Source of the DNA: Ruminiclostridium sp. | GTDB lineage: Bacteria; Bacillota; Clostridia; Oscillospirales; Ruminococcaceae | Direction: 5' to 3' | Assembly (NCBI GenBank): GCA_017942025.1 | Contig: JAGAVH010000033.1 | Location: 1-64,000 of the forward strand | Length of the DNA stretch: 64,000 nucleotides | Shown here: positions 28,601 to 36,236 of the stretch, in pieces | Layout of the letters: each line of letters opens with the position of its first letter | How positions within the stretch are numbered: the stretch's first letter is position 1 | The notes under the pieces: generated by a model | What the model was told of the DNA's origin: nothing | The model's input: only the letters and a program-made list of their open reading frames with translations | Database searches by the model: none | Made by a program: the position numbers and the translations under genes

Positions 28601-29806
28601 ATAATTACCGAGAGCTACAGCGGAAACGGGATTGTCATTTGCCGGATCATCATCTGCATAATTAGGATCAGTGTTGATGCCCAATTCTTCATCATTTACG
28701 CCCCACCAGACTTGTGTCTGCCAATCGTATGTAATCCATGCCTCAGATTCTTCGCTGGTATCATCGGGATCTTCATAGCGGGCAATATCTTTGCCACCGC
28801 AGGAAAGTACAACTCCGCCACCGATTACGCCTGTAAAGAATTCCTCATAGGATTCCTCTGGTATAGATCCGTTTTTGTCAGGCTCAATAGTGAATCTTAA
28901 CTGAGAAACCTTCGCATAGTCAATGCCATAATCTGTGGCAGGCTTATCTCCATCTTCATCACCCGTATTGTACAGCTGCACAAGGTACATAGAGGAAGAT
29001 ATGTTTGCGCCGGGATGTATAAATGTATTGTCTGTGTCTTCAGGCTCCTCAGGAGTTGTTGTATCATCTGATTCGCCATCATCAGCAATATTCTCAAGAG
29101 AAGGAGTTCCATTGCCGTCAAACCACATAAGCACATTGCCGTCTGCGTCAAGTATCTCACACTTGAGCACATTGATAGGTGCCGGGTCCATACCCCATTC
29201 CTGTAAAGCAATCTGTATGCAACCCACATGGTTTATTTCCCACTCGTCTGTTTCACAGGTAAGGGGGTTTACAAATTCGGTAGCAAGCTCATAGGTAGCG
29301 TTACCAAGAGCAACCGCTGATACAGGGTTGTCATTTGAGGGATCATCGTCATCCTTATTCGGGTCTGTTGATATACCGAGTTCCTCATCATACACGCCCC
29401 ACCACTGGTGTGACACCCAGTTATATGTGTTCCACACCTCTGAGTCGGGAGTTTCGCCCGAATCTGCATTCGTTATTGACGGATCAGATTCGTAGGGATA
29501 TATATCGCCGCTATTGCAGGAAAGAACAATCGCTCCACCGATATCTCCCTGGAATAAATCAATGCTGTCTCTGTCAACTTCCACAGTGAACTTTGCCCCT
29601 GCTATAGCTGAACAGTCAATACCATAGTCGGTAGTCGGTTTACCCGAGCTACTGCCATCGTTATAAATTAAGCTAAGCCACATGCCGCTACCTGTACTGG
29701 CGCCCGGATCGGTCCATTCAGGTGTAACAAGCTCTGCACTTGCCTGTGTTACCAGCATACTTGCTGCAACAGCTGCTGCAGTTATTCTGGATAAAATCTT
29801 TTTCAT
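22682..29806 (-). CDS. Giant secreted surface protein with duplicated N-terminal modules and five C-terminal FN3 repeats
   Basis: From ATG 29806 (strong CGGAGGT site) it encodes about 2374 residues. A Sec signal peptide (K-K-I-L-S-R-I-T-A-A-A-V-A-A to A-S-A) is followed by two homologous modules of about 230 residues, each with a K-P-x-T-D-Y-G-I-D segment, W-W-G-V-x-D-E-E-L-G-I and D-D-P-x-N-D-N-P-V-S-A-V-A-L-G-N. Several Asp/Glu-rich beta domains follow, with recurring E-E-Y-F-E-M-L and W-Y-x-I-Q-D-I segments. Near the C-terminus are a Cys-pair module (C-R-G-C-D, C-E-I-C-G) and five FN3 units of the S-Y-Y-Q-I-I-R-Y type. There is no sortase motif, dockerin or terminal membrane helix, so wall attachment is unexplained. 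Recurrent beta modules suggest polysaccharide or host-surface binding (inference). No catalytic domain is recognised. Expression is from a strong promoter shared in design with the neighbouring gene. Confidence 0.85.
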   Translation of the reverse strand: MKKILSRITAAAVAASMLVTQASAELVTPEWTDPGASTGSGMWLSLIYNDGSSSGKPTTDYGIDCSAIAGAKFTVEVDRDSIDLFQGDIGGAIVLSCNSGDIYPYESDPSITNADSGETPDSEVWNTYNWVSHQWWGVYDEELGISTDPNKDDDDPSNDNPVSAVALGNATYELATEFVNPLTCETDEWEINHVGCIQIALQEWGMDPAPINVLKCEILDADGNVLMWFDGNGTPSLENIADDGESDDTTTPEEPEDTDNTFIHPGANISSSMYLVQLYNTGDEDGDKPATDYGIDYAKVSQLRFTIEPDKNGSIPEESYEEFFTGVIGGGVVLSCGGKDIARYEDPDDTSEESEAWITYDWQTQVWWGVNDEELGINTDPNYADDDPANDNPVSAVALGNYTYQLTAEFINPLSCETDEWDINEIAYMQVALQQWGSDDLPFVVAKCEVLDAEGNVLVWFDRYGNPSLKNLAYDGTYVDFYIKNIDGDETTIYDSEDVCIYYDREGACQLSWYNIQDLITDEEGNTKLTATEGDPDSYPFVGVRLGDFLSLRKGTDGEAEIYVDDIIITFTDGTTYVSGISTGTALPESAVDGYFEIDWKENIRFDYDLSYEEYFELIKKIDSITATFRIEEFNEYRDIILNSNGRTCIDSGRVRTNIINVWTSEAEDVICDGAEFEGAKNIYVTLTAIGVDTPFNAWVSFADSSWNSQFWGEGNDGNMNGSSETLYIEGDGTYVIRAYVDSYIDGMGYMSVCTDLEATEDGFIPALSIDSIKISVRENDGSSGGEDVPPEDNTRYNNYLSGNLSSINGAKWIYSVSQGELSNCKPTDVITVNFVPYGTDVDTSEWYVSFNALNNSLEEWIRVNSETGSLKFIKTVAELMEAAGISDISEFGQLDVELVSNVDGVDVDWEMCVVAIDEDETILSPDQYSISAGLYIQNQAGDCQRFIDESQMVQQELLNYKSLGWNNVQDYIYTEVDGEKVCLLELPQDENSGYPDLGFYVCGYVNIEDDQVAYLYSAISNIRITLNDGTILKCSGTSLEDSYYDPYENATYVSLKYNIIDENLITEEEYFEMLTKIESITADYLLSEINIKQNEEPEEPSTEPEYDIIAGFYVEGDDEELNHLDAGTQVQINSNGSYSIVWDNVQECISGGYLLTDFGYIVGGNVSLRSDQIAYVNVSFSNIVLTLLDGTVYTINDCEFGDSFRYGDTHESKNSLTSEIYSDDGTAPEDWTEILNNTATISADIYMDYVEVEYIERETLHFNGTATTTEDENGNIDGSMMLITTPWAGGNVVLEPEDKIYVSIAPWDTEMDMSEWNIALNAYDCSWSGWNAHTATSGALELSCTVQDVMDAIGCTEISDFGGFNLQIWNTPADVTVDWTMIITPGEEVEENTPAGDYNAYLSVQTNTFNFRESWYNESYGINTEYFYNMVVWGGQNPDTYPEYNDYYDYDIEGYVFPATITDAAITGNGTYEISISDFDWSLDAASDFNLIKIDTDIPYDSSVIISDIYIAADGEITACYDTGYVVDSDGYITIELVNIWNDEVGNYGNVYPENTLSVTFNVSGFDENGDITEDVVIPDDVESYGFSKFYIQNNGGDWAWFEDPDYIVDFKEEGIYELTWYGIQDIITRTTGDISLSLLKAPAEEWEGYPSFGIQIGSYLITEVGQTGRINADLSDITFTLTDGTTYTIPAQELRGELLGVEEMWGISGNAVMINFASVIMEEYNMSDEEYFEMLKMLDSATATVTLTEFDPLDGAIFPGEPDIPDIDVPDDETQIYVDPAEVYSILAAPLSATFAWTESANADGYIIYLWDGTEYVEYDRVSSTEYTLHTTSCSMLDVAVAAYKVEEDVEAISELSTFMLRTLHDFGEEYVVDIEPTCSEPGKESLHCRGCDATKCAREIAMTGHEYSSIVVPPTFTEEGYTIYTCEICGDSYTGDFKEPLDLVSPVVMATAGDEMVSLEWTMVEGATAYQVISYSNNTYILVDTITETSIDIRGLINGTTYTYLIKAVADDGRSALSKAVYVTPVAPLEAPKLSATPGDKQAVLSWTAVEGASYYQIIRDKNGSQSVVANISGTTATVKGLINNFEYTYFIKAIAEDGRTSVSEFVSVTPTAILAAPELSATPGDKQVTLSWTAVEGASYYQIIRDKDGVQSVVANISGTAATVKGLINNFEYTYFIKAVAADGRTSVSESVKVTPVASLESTVVTAVAGDKQVTLKWDEVAGASYYQIIRYNKGTYSVIANISGTTATVKGLTNNFEYTYLIKAVAADGRSSLSSAVSVTPLPALEKTTVTAVAGNKQATLSWTAVEGASYYQIIRYNKGTYSLIATVSDLSAVVKGLANNYQYTYLIKAVAADGRTSLSDSINVTPTA

Positions 29807-29837
29807 AGGATTACCTCCGATAATTTTGTTGTACTTT

Positions 29838-29903
29838 ATTATACTACTAAAGCAAACTCCCGTCAATTTACATATTTAACAATATTTATCACCATATTTT
29901 GTA
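29838..29903 (-). promoter_or_regulatory. Promoter with conserved upstream block (surface protein module, copy 1)
   Basis: On the minus strand TTGACG (29861-29866), 17 bp and TATAAT (29838-29843) precede the giant surface gene. The block overlapping and upstream of -35 (29861-29903) matches 34207-34249 at nearly every base. Confidence 0.75.
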
Positions 29904-29958
29904 TATTTTTCGCTTCCGTAAAATGGCAAAGATTCCTATCCTTAGTGAGAGCGTCATA

Positions 29959-30045
29959 AAGCAGTTTTGAAACCGCCGCACAGACAAAATGTTGAACAGT
30001 TCTTGTTTACTGTGCGGCGGAACTGCTTAAAGGCTCTGCCTTTAA
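29959..30045. other. Strong intergenic hairpin pair, possible mobile-element remnant or structured RNA
   Basis: Nested stems AAGCAGTT/AACTGCTT and CCGCCGCACAG/CTGTGCGGCGG (29973-29983 with 30010-30020) are followed by TAAAGGC/GCCTTTA. The GC-rich stem stands out in an AT-rich gap. It lies between the terminator of the 1295-residue protein gene and the promoter block of the giant FN3 gene. No ORF fits. Positions 30046-30224 show nothing I recognise. Confidence 0.45.
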
Positions 30046-30224
30046 GGGTGGGGATTATTCATATAATTTATGCCTTTAGTGTAACACTTACCGCATTGGT
30101 TTCGTTTCGAAAAAATAAAAATTTCAAAAAATGATTATATCAGAAATAAGACATTCCGCAACCTTTTATCTGTTCTGAAGCTCATAAAATTGCGTTTTTA
30201 TTTCTTCGGACTGCTGCAATAAAA

Positions 30225-30253
30225 ATATAGTCCCTGTTTTTCAGGGACTATAT
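30225..30253 (-). terminator. Terminator of the LPxTG-like surface protein gene
   Basis: A 12-bp stem ATATAGTCCCTG/CAGGGACTATAT with a T5 loop is followed on the minus strand by a TTTTTATT tract. It lies 8 bp after the stop codon. Confidence 0.85.
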
Positions 30254-30261
30254 CCTTTTTA

Positions 30262-33200
30262 TTATCTTCTCTTTTTTGAAAGAATCGCAATACCTGTCAG
30301 AGCAAACGCAATGCCTATTGAAACCGCCATACCCTCTGCACCTGTATCGGGAGCAGGCTTTACGGGATCGTCAGTTTCGGGAACGTCAGTTTCAGGATCG
30401 TCAGTTTCAGGATCGTCAGTTTCAGGATCGTCAGTTTCGGGATTGCTATCCTCCTGTACTTCCTTCACTTCCACTATGTTTGAACATTCTGCACGCTGAA
30501 TCTCATAGCCGTCCTTTTTTGTAAGTATGATTCTGAAGCTCCATTCATCCGACGCTTCAAGTCCATCTACCGTATAATTACCTACGCTTGCGTCGTCAAG
30601 CTCGGCAATTTCCTCCCAATTACCATCAATAAGCTGTTCAATCTCCACGCCATAGATGTCGCTCACTTCATCCCATGTAAGAATCACAGAATCTTCATCG
30701 TATTCTGTGCCGTACAACTGAACAGGACATTCGGTTCCGATATAGTGAGTCTGCGTATTATTATACGCAAGATTATCGTTGCCGTGTGTTGTTTCCACTG
30801 TTACCGTCACCATTTTAGAAAGATCTCCTTTGCCGATGATTTTCTTTTCATCAAGGTCAAAGAATATCATATCCTCTGCTGTAAGATTTTCAAAAGTCTC
30901 GGTATATATCACGCTTCCACTGCTGTCTGATACATTTATTGTACCGCTTGCGGGAACGTGATTTTCATTTTTGATCATTACATAAAGCAGATTTTCCTTC
31001 TCGGATTTGTAATCATCAATATATACACGGATAGCTGTAGTTGAAAAATCCACAGGATGCTTATTATTATCAGGAGAATCGTCAGAAGTCTCGATATTGT
31101 TTGTTTCGCTTATTTCTTCAGCTGTAACGTAGAATTTCTCTCCGATAACGTTAGCGCTGTCAGAAATAGAAATAGTGAATTCTTGCGATTCTCCCGTTTC
31201 TAAATCCGCATCTTCAAGCAGATGACTGCCAATGTTGTTGCCATTTTCATCTGTAAAGCTGAATAATATCATATCAACATCGTCGCTGCCGTTATTGGTC
31301 AGGTAAACATCCATAGGGATATCCGAATTTTCCAAAAGATTATAAGCGTCAACATCTACATAATCAACTCTTATATCCGACTTTTCCTTTATAGTTTTAA
31401 GATACAGATTGCATATCTCAAAGGATTGCTCACCATCCGACAAATTACAGAGAATCGTGTTATCTCTGACGATCATTCTACCTATATTTTCACTTACCGT
31501 ATCGTATTCAAAAGGTGCTGTCAGCTTTTCGCCGTGACGTGCCATTACATAAAACACGCTATCGCCTTCAGGATTGGGTTTTCCGACATAGCAGATACTA
31601 CCATCGTCAAGCACGCAGAAGAGGTTGGAAATCTCTTCCTGTGCAAATTCAGTCGGCGATTCTCCTGCCGCGGCTACACTGTAAAGCCTTGTACCATTCT
31701 GCCATACAAGCATACCGTTGTTATAGTCGGTAAACTGCACAGTTTCTATATTTCCTTCGCTTACAAGAACAGGCTCACCGCCGTTTACATCAAGAAGATA
31801 CAGCCTGGTATCGCCGTTTGTTTCATAATTTCCATCACCTTCAAGAGTGTAGGCGATGTACGTTTCACCGGAAATGTTGCCAATCCTGAGTGCAAGGATA
31901 TGAGGCAGACCTTCCTTTATAACCTTGGATTCCTCACCATCGAAAAGAACGATATTATTGTTATTGGTATTTCCGAAGGGATTGCCGTCCATATTGTGAT
32001 ACCATACGCTGTAGCCCTTGTCTGTAGCAAGAGAGAAATTGTAGCCGTCAGCGCCATATATCAGCTCCGTTTCACCGAAGGTCATAGTTTCCTTATCAAG
32101 CTTTGATAAGGCTATACCAACTGCACCGGTAACCTTATCTGCATCAGCGTCATCGCTGAATATCTCTGTCGCCTGTTGATAGATAAGGAATATATCCTCA
32201 CCCTTCTTATAAAGTCTGGGAGAAAACTCTGCATAGCCTGTGTTATTTACAGCAGTAGTCTCACTCCAGTTGCCTTCTGAGTAAACAGATGTAACAATAT
32301 ATGTCTGATTATTTATACCGCGCGAAGTATCGGTATCGACAGCCGCAAGAATAGTTGTATCGCCGTCAATCAGAACGTCAGCGTCAGAGAAGGGAGATAC
32401 GTTTTCTGCGATCACTCCCTGCTCATTGTCATTCAGAGAAAGTTGGTCATTGCTTGATTGTGTGGCGGAATAATTATCCACATTCAGCATACTTTCCAAA
32501 GTATCACGCTCGAAGGAGCAAGGGGTGGTATATGCCACCTCATCACGGGCGGCAATTGTCCCTGCTATATAATTCTTCCTTGTATATATATTATAGCTTC
32601 CTGACAATAGTTGTTTCGTGTATTTAAAGAACAGGAAGCTTGCCTGTATACCAAGCTCGCCCGTCAGATCTATAGTATTAAGTCCTACCTTACTTGCATC
32701 GTCATTGAAAATGCAGATTGATACAGGCAGTGAAGCGCCGCCATATATACCCAGACTTGCCACTTTTTTTAGTCCGACGCCTGCAAAAAACTTGACATAT
32801 GGCTTTATCTTAAGGTTGAAACTGCCACTGACCTTGGTATCCTCACCAAAATCACTTATTTTCAGTTTGGCAACTGTAGAAATGTTGACGCCCGCACTTA
32901 TATCAAAAACAAAAGGTATTACCCAGATCAGAGTCTGCCACGAATGATTCACGCATACGTCTATAGAAAGAACAACCTTTACGCTGATTGCTTTCAGAGC
33001 CCTGCCGGCTGTATCAATCTTGGCAGAACCATATCCGGCTATGTTTACTTTACACTTCACAGGTATTCCGGGAACCTTAGAATCGCTTTGAGAGTTTACG
33101 TAATTTGTCCATGTTTCCTTTGAACGCATAGCCGCCAATCCGGTAAGACCGCTATCCACGTCTTCAATCCACTTTTCAAGGGAATTCGTGAAACCATTCC

Positions 33201-34149
33201 ATTTTTCATCGTCCTTCATAACGTCCTTGCCTACTCCTACTGCAACACGAACTTCATCGTTGACATAGGAAGCATAGACAGGAAATTCCGGCAAGCTTAA
33301 CGAAAGCGAACCAAGCCAGCTATATTCGTCAGGCAGAGTTATATCCATACTTCCTACGTCGAGTTTGAAATCCAGCTCACTTGAGTTGTCCTTGACTTTA
33401 AGATAAATAGGCTTTTTCAGCTTATACCCGTCCTTGAATTCTACTTCAACAGAAAGCTTTCCGCCGCCTGAAATCGACTTGGTGTTTATACGTATATTGT
33501 TTTCCTTTGTTGAGCTGATAAGCTTGTCATCACAGTAAACCATAAAGTTTTTGGCTTTAGTTCCGGATGTACTGACGCGCAGAAAAATATCATAATAGGT
33601 GGGGTTCAAAACTGTGATCTGACGATTTATAGTGTGTGCGGAATTAAGTACGTCTACGCCATTTCCGTCTTCGGTGTCAGAATAATACACATTGTCTATT
33701 GAATATGACGCACTATTCATCCTTATGACATTCACCTGATTTTCTTTAAAAGTACTGACATCTACAGACACAGACTCATATCCTTGGGCGAAAACTTCAA
33801 CTTTGGGCCAGTAAACGCATTTAACCGTTGCTTCGCCGCCGCTTTCGGTGACAGCACTATATGAGTTACTCATTTCACTCCATTCGACCTTTGCACCTGA
33901 TATAGGATTGTTATCCTGATCAACCACCTTTATCATATATGTGTGTATTCGTCTGTCCTGTGGTCCGAACCGCGATGATACCGCATCCTGAGTTTCAGAA
34001 TCAGACACTGTAATTTCTTCCGCTCCTGCCGCAAAAGCACTGGGTACGCCGAAATAATTCAGCACCTCATAAAGCGGCGACGCTGTTACGGATAATATCA
34101 TAACAAACGCCATTATGCCTCCGAATAATTTTTTTACTGTACTCCTCAT
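30262..34149 (-). CDS. Large cell-wall surface protein with CARDB/FN3-like modules and sortase-type C-terminus
   Basis: This 1295-residue protein starts with a Sec signal (F-G-G-I-M-A-F-V-M-I-L-S onward, cleavage near A-F-A-A-G). An Ig/CNA-like module follows (V-V-D-Q-D-N-N-P-I-S-G-A-K-V-E-W), then a long beta-rich middle with a beta-propeller-like stretch of repeats (about 600-900). A CARDB-like domain (V-D-V-D-A-Y-N-L-L-E-N-S-D-I-P-M) and an FN3 domain (L-T-W-D-E-V-S-D-I-Y-G) come next. The tail is E-T-D-D-P repeats, A-P-D-T-G, a hydrophobic helix and K-K-R-R. P-D-T-G with helix and basic tail is a sortase-type signal, although the residue before P is Ala rather than the canonical L-P order. 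It is likely wall-anchored. It lies upstream of the giant FN3 gene on the same strand with a matching promoter. Confidence 0.8.
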   Translation of the reverse strand: MRSTVKKLFGGIMAFVMILSVTASPLYEVLNYFGVPSAFAAGAEEITVSDSETQDAVSSRFGPQDRRIHTYMIKVVDQDNNPISGAKVEWSEMSNSYSAVTESGGEATVKCVYWPKVEVFAQGYESVSVDVSTFKENQVNVIRMNSASYSIDNVYYSDTEDGNGVDVLNSAHTINRQITVLNPTYYDIFLRVSTSGTKAKNFMVYCDDKLISSTKENNIRINTKSISGGGKLSVEVEFKDGYKLKKPIYLKVKDNSSELDFKLDVGSMDITLPDEYSWLGSLSLSLPEFPVYASYVNDEVRVAVGVGKDVMKDDEKWNGFTNSLEKWIEDVDSGLTGLAAMRSKETWTNYVNSQSDSKVPGIPVKCKVNIAGYGSAKIDTAGRALKAISVKVVLSIDVCVNHSWQTLIWVIPFVFDISAGVNISTVAKLKISDFGEDTKVSGSFNLKIKPYVKFFAGVGLKKVASLGIYGGASLPVSICIFNDDASKVGLNTIDLTGELGIQASFLFFKYTKQLLSGSYNIYTRKNYIAGTIAARDEVAYTTPCSFERDTLESMLNVDNYSATQSSNDQLSLNDNEQGVIAENVSPFSDADVLIDGDTTILAAVDTDTSRGINNQTYIVTSVYSEGNWSETTAVNNTGYAEFSPRLYKKGEDIFLIYQQATEIFSDDADADKVTGAVGIALSKLDKETMTFGETELIYGADGYNFSLATDKGYSVWYHNMDGNPFGNTNNNNIVLFDGEESKVIKEGLPHILALRIGNISGETYIAYTLEGDGNYETNGDTRLYLLDVNGGEPVLVSEGNIETVQFTDYNNGMLVWQNGTRLYSVAAAGESPTEFAQEEISNLFCVLDDGSICYVGKPNPEGDSVFYVMARHGEKLTAPFEYDTVSENIGRMIVRDNTILCNLSDGEQSFEICNLYLKTIKEKSDIRVDYVDVDAYNLLENSDIPMDVYLTNNGSDDVDMILFSFTDENGNNIGSHLLEDADLETGESQEFTISISDSANVIGEKFYVTAEEISETNNIETSDDSPDNNKHPVDFSTTAIRVYIDDYKSEKENLLYVMIKNENHVPASGTINVSDSSGSVIYTETFENLTAEDMIFFDLDEKKIIGKGDLSKMVTVTVETTHGNDNLAYNNTQTHYIGTECPVQLYGTEYDEDSVILTWDEVSDIYGVEIEQLIDGNWEEIAELDDASVGNYTVDGLEASDEWSFRIILTKKDGYEIQRAECSNIVEVKEVQEDSNPETDDPETDDPETDDPETDVPETDDPVKPAPDTGAEGMAVSIGIAFALTGIAILSKKRR
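30364..30443. repeat. 15-bp tandem repeat encoding the Glu-Thr-Asp-Asp-Pro wall spacer
   Basis: About five copies of a GGATCGTCAGTTTCA unit encode (minus strand) E-T-D-D-P repeats just before the anchoring signal. Slippage would change spacer length in frame. Confidence 0.85.
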
Positions 34150-34183
34150 AGACTTTCCTCCATTGCTGTAATAAAGTACTTTA

Positions 34184-34249
34184 ATTATACACTTTTATCC
34201 ACTTTTTGTCAATTCACATATTCAACAATATTTATCACCATATTTTGTT
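34184..34249 (-). promoter_or_regulatory. Promoter with conserved upstream block (surface protein module, copy 2)
   Basis: TTGACA (34207-34212), 17 bp and TATAAT (34184-34189) on the minus strand lie 35 bp before the surface protein start. The upstream block AACAATATTTATCACCATAT and its flanks match 29861-29903 almost exactly. Confidence 0.75.
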
Positions 34250-34271
34250 TACATTTCAGACCCGCGACAGC

Positions 34272-34303
34272 AAAAAAAGTCCCCATCCTTACGGATAGGG
34301 ACT
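34272..34303 (-). terminator. Terminator of rplJ-rplL
   Basis: An 11-bp stem with one mismatch (AGTCCCTATCC/GGATGGGGACT on the minus strand) is followed by seven Ts. It lies 21 bp after the rplL stop. Confidence 0.85.
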
Positions 34304-34324
34304 ATAGTTTTAATCAAACAGTAA

Positions 34325-34702
34325 TTACTTGAGTTCGATCTTAGCGCCAGCTTCTTCGAGCTTAGCCTTGATTTCTTCAGCTTCTGCCTTGGAAACGCCT
34401 TCCTTGAGAGCCTTAGGAGCTGCTTCAACGAGTTCCTTAGCTTCCTTAAGACCAAGACCGCAGATATCCTTAACTGCCTTGATAACGTTCATCTTAGCAT
34501 CGCCGAAGGATGCGAGAACTACGTCAAATTCTGTCTTTTCTTCAGCTGCTGCAGCTGCGCCGCCTGCTGCGGGACCTGCTACTGCTACTGCTGCTGCAGA
34601 TACACCAAATTCTTCTTCGAGAGCCTTAACGAGTTCGTTGAGCTCTAATACTGTTAAACCTTTTACTTCTTCGATCATTGCTAAAATCTTTTCTGAAGCC
34701 AT
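34325..34702 (-). CDS. rplL: 50S ribosomal protein L7/L12
   Basis: This 125-residue stalk protein recruits translation factors to the ribosome. It has the N-terminal dimerisation segment ([14 protein letters not shown]), an Ala/Gly-rich hinge (about 43-55), and the C-terminal domain with K-T-E-F-D-V-V-L and [12 protein letters not shown]. The start is ATG 34702, because the GGAGG at the proper distance overlaps a spurious upstream ATG at 34717. It lies 85 bp downstream of rplJ in the same transcript. Confidence 0.97.
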   Translation of the reverse strand: MASEKILAMIEEVKGLTVLELNELVKALEEEFGVSAAAVAVAGPAAGGAAAAAEEKTEFDVVLASFGDAKMNVIKAVKDICGLGLKEAKELVEAAPKALKEGVSKAEAEEIKAKLEEAGAKIELK

Positions 34703-34787
34703 TTTATTTTCCTCCATAAATATGTTTAAATTTTTCTTTGCGGTTTTCCGCTTTAATTTTTTGGCTTATTTTAAGCCGCCGCATTTC

Positions 34788-35285
34788 TTATGCGTTCTTC
34801 TTTTCGATTTCGCTTATAGCGATAGCGAGCTTCTGGATAGGGGACTGAAGCATAAATACGAGCTGAGAAAGCAGAGTTTCCTTTGTAGGAAGCTTTGCGT
34901 AAGCTACTACTTCTTCCTTGCTGATAGCCTTGCCATCAACGAAGCCCTTCTTGATTGAGAAAGCACCGTTGGAAGCTTCTTCCTGCTTGAATAAAAGCTT
35001 GGGAGCTGTAACGATATCTTCCTTTGCGAGTGCGATAGCTGTTGTGCCTTCGAGAACGTCATCAAGACCTTCGATGCCGGCAATTTCAGCTGCACGCTTT
35101 AAAAGAGTGTTCTTAACTACGAAGTAATCAACCTCTGCCTCACGGAGTCCCTTTCTGAGAACTGTGTCGTCAGCAACTGTGATACCCTTGTAGTCAACGA
35201 TTACGCCGCAAGCGGAATTCTTGAGCTTTTCAGCGAGCTGAGCTACGTATTCCTGCTTTGACGCTAAGATCTTTTCACTGGGCAT
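34788..35285 (-). CDS. rplJ: 50S ribosomal protein L10
   Basis: This 165-residue protein anchors L7/L12 dimers to 23S rRNA. Visible features are V-D-Y-K-G-I-T-V, E-V-D-Y-F-V-V-K-N-T-L-L-K-R-A and E-G-T-T-A-I-A, plus the C-terminal L-L-S-Q-L-V-F-M-L-Q-S-P helix that binds L12. ATG 35285 is chosen because GAAAGGAG lies directly upstream; 20 extra in-frame codons from 35345 overlap the leader attenuator and are not coding. rplK-rplA are not upstream here. An L10 leader and strong promoter precede it, so rplJL is its own unit. Confidence 0.97.
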   Translation of the reverse strand: MPSEKILASKQEYVAQLAEKLKNSACGVIVDYKGITVADDTVLRKGLREAEVDYFVVKNTLLKRAAEIAGIEGLDDVLEGTTAIALAKEDIVTAPKLLFKQEEASNGAFSIKKGFVDGKAISKEEVVAYAKLPTKETLLSQLVFMLQSPIQKLAIAISEIEKKNA

Positions 35286-35289
35286 AGTG

Positions 35290-35448
35290 TATCTCCTTTC
35301 GTGTATTAACTGTTCGAAAAGGGGAATATAAAAACCCTTTTCCAAAGAAGGAAAAGGGCAGAAAAATCATATTCTTTCTTCCCATTCCTCGGTAGGCGAC
35401 ATAGTCGTTAGCGGTTTCCCGACCTACTGTCTTTAGAACAGCTTCATT
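35290..35448 (-). ncRNA. Ribosomal protein L10 leader with attenuator
   Basis: The untranslated leader between promoter and rplJ contains the conserved leader core (AGTAGGTCGGG... CCTACCGAGGAAT, about 35385-35430). A terminator-like hairpin CCCTTTTCC/GGAAAAGGG (35335-35358) with a TTTTTAT tract follows. Such leaders bind L10(L12)4 and attenuate transcription of rplJL when the complex is in excess. Confidence 0.85.
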
Positions 35449-35477
35449 ATTATAGCATATTGATTTATGTTTGTCAA
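35449..35477 (-). promoter_or_regulatory. Promoter of rplJL
   Basis: TTGACA (35472-35477), 17 bp and TATAAT (35449-35454) on the minus strand are a full consensus, placed just after the stop of the preceding gene. Confidence 0.85.
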
Positions 35478-35492
35478 TAGGTTTTTAAAAAA

Positions 35493-36212
35493 TTATTGAT
35501 TTTCTTTATCGTTTTCTTCGATTTTCCTTTTACCCTTTTCATAAAGGAAAATAACGGTTGCCGTTGCCGCCACAAGTATACCGAGTCCTATCCATAAAAA
35601 CGCATTGCCGAAGGTCACGTCCTGCCCGATTATAACCGGCTTTTCATTCACCTTATGATTTACGTAGACTGCATTTATACCTGCTATAGGAGTATCGGCG
35701 TAGGGCTTTTCAGCAAATTCAAGAGTTATATCCTTTACGTAAAAGTCAAGGCTGGTACCATCCCGTTTTCCGTAGATACAAAGCTGCATTTTCTCTGCGT
35801 CTTCGGGGATAGTTGCAAATTCGTCTTCCTTCTGCCCTTTTGTCATATATTCGTAAAAATATTTTTTATCCGCTATAGGAGTAGTGGCAACCGTGCCGAC
35901 TATTTCTCCTTCCTGATTCAGAAATTCGGCGGAGACACAGCCTCTGTCCCCTCCTGTCACCGCTCCGTTTGCCGCTTTAAAGATAAGGCGGAAGCTGTCC
36001 ATCCCATCGGGTATATCAAGCTCTGTCCTGCACCAGCCGTCGCAGTTATCTATATTTATAACAACCTCATCGGAAAACCTGCCTTTTTCTTCTTCATTTC
36101 TTTCCTTTTTGCTGTCAAAGAAAAGCACCTTGTTTTCCTCATCGTAACCCAGCGTTCCATCGTGTTGCCATATACTGATATCCGACCAGTCGGATAAATA
36201 ATTTTCCGCCAT
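35493..36212 (-). CDS. Tail-anchored membrane protein, unknown (last gene of four-gene operon)
   Basis: This 239-residue protein has no signal peptide. It has a soluble beta-rich N-terminal part (about 1-195) with C-D-G-W-C-R-T-E-L-D-I-P and a jelly-roll-like D-F-Y-V-K-D-I-T-L-E-F strand, then a single helix (about 203-223) followed by a Lys/Glu-rich tail. I recognise no family. It lies 24 bp downstream of the 160-residue membrane protein gene in a row of four small envelope genes (35493-38050). Confidence 0.65.
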   Translation of the reverse strand: MAENYLSDWSDISIWQHDGTLGYDEENKVLFFDSKKERNEEEKGRFSDEVVINIDNCDGWCRTELDIPDGMDSFRLIFKAANGAVTGGDRGCVSAEFLNQEGEIVGTVATTPIADKKYFYEYMTKGQKEDEFATIPEDAEKMQLCIYGKRDGTSLDFYVKDITLEFAEKPYADTPIAGINAVYVNHKVNEKPVIIGQDVTFGNAFLWIGLGILVAATATVIFLYEKGKRKIEENDKENQ

Positions 36213-36236
36213 TTATAAACTTCCTTTATACCTTAG

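Noticed and set aside
30276-30524. Plus-strand ORF with repeated R-Q-F-Q-D units
   Set aside because: This is the antisense reading of the 15-bp tandem repeat that encodes the Glu-Thr-Asp-Asp-Pro spacer.
31426-32106. 226-codon plus-strand ORF inside the 1295-residue surface protein gene
   Set aside because: It is antisense to a gene with signal peptide, domain pattern and anchor. Its own product has no domain or ribosome site support.
35286-35345. Twenty extra N-terminal codons for rplJ
   Set aside because: They lie in the L10 leader attenuator; the family start and ribosome site support ATG 35285.
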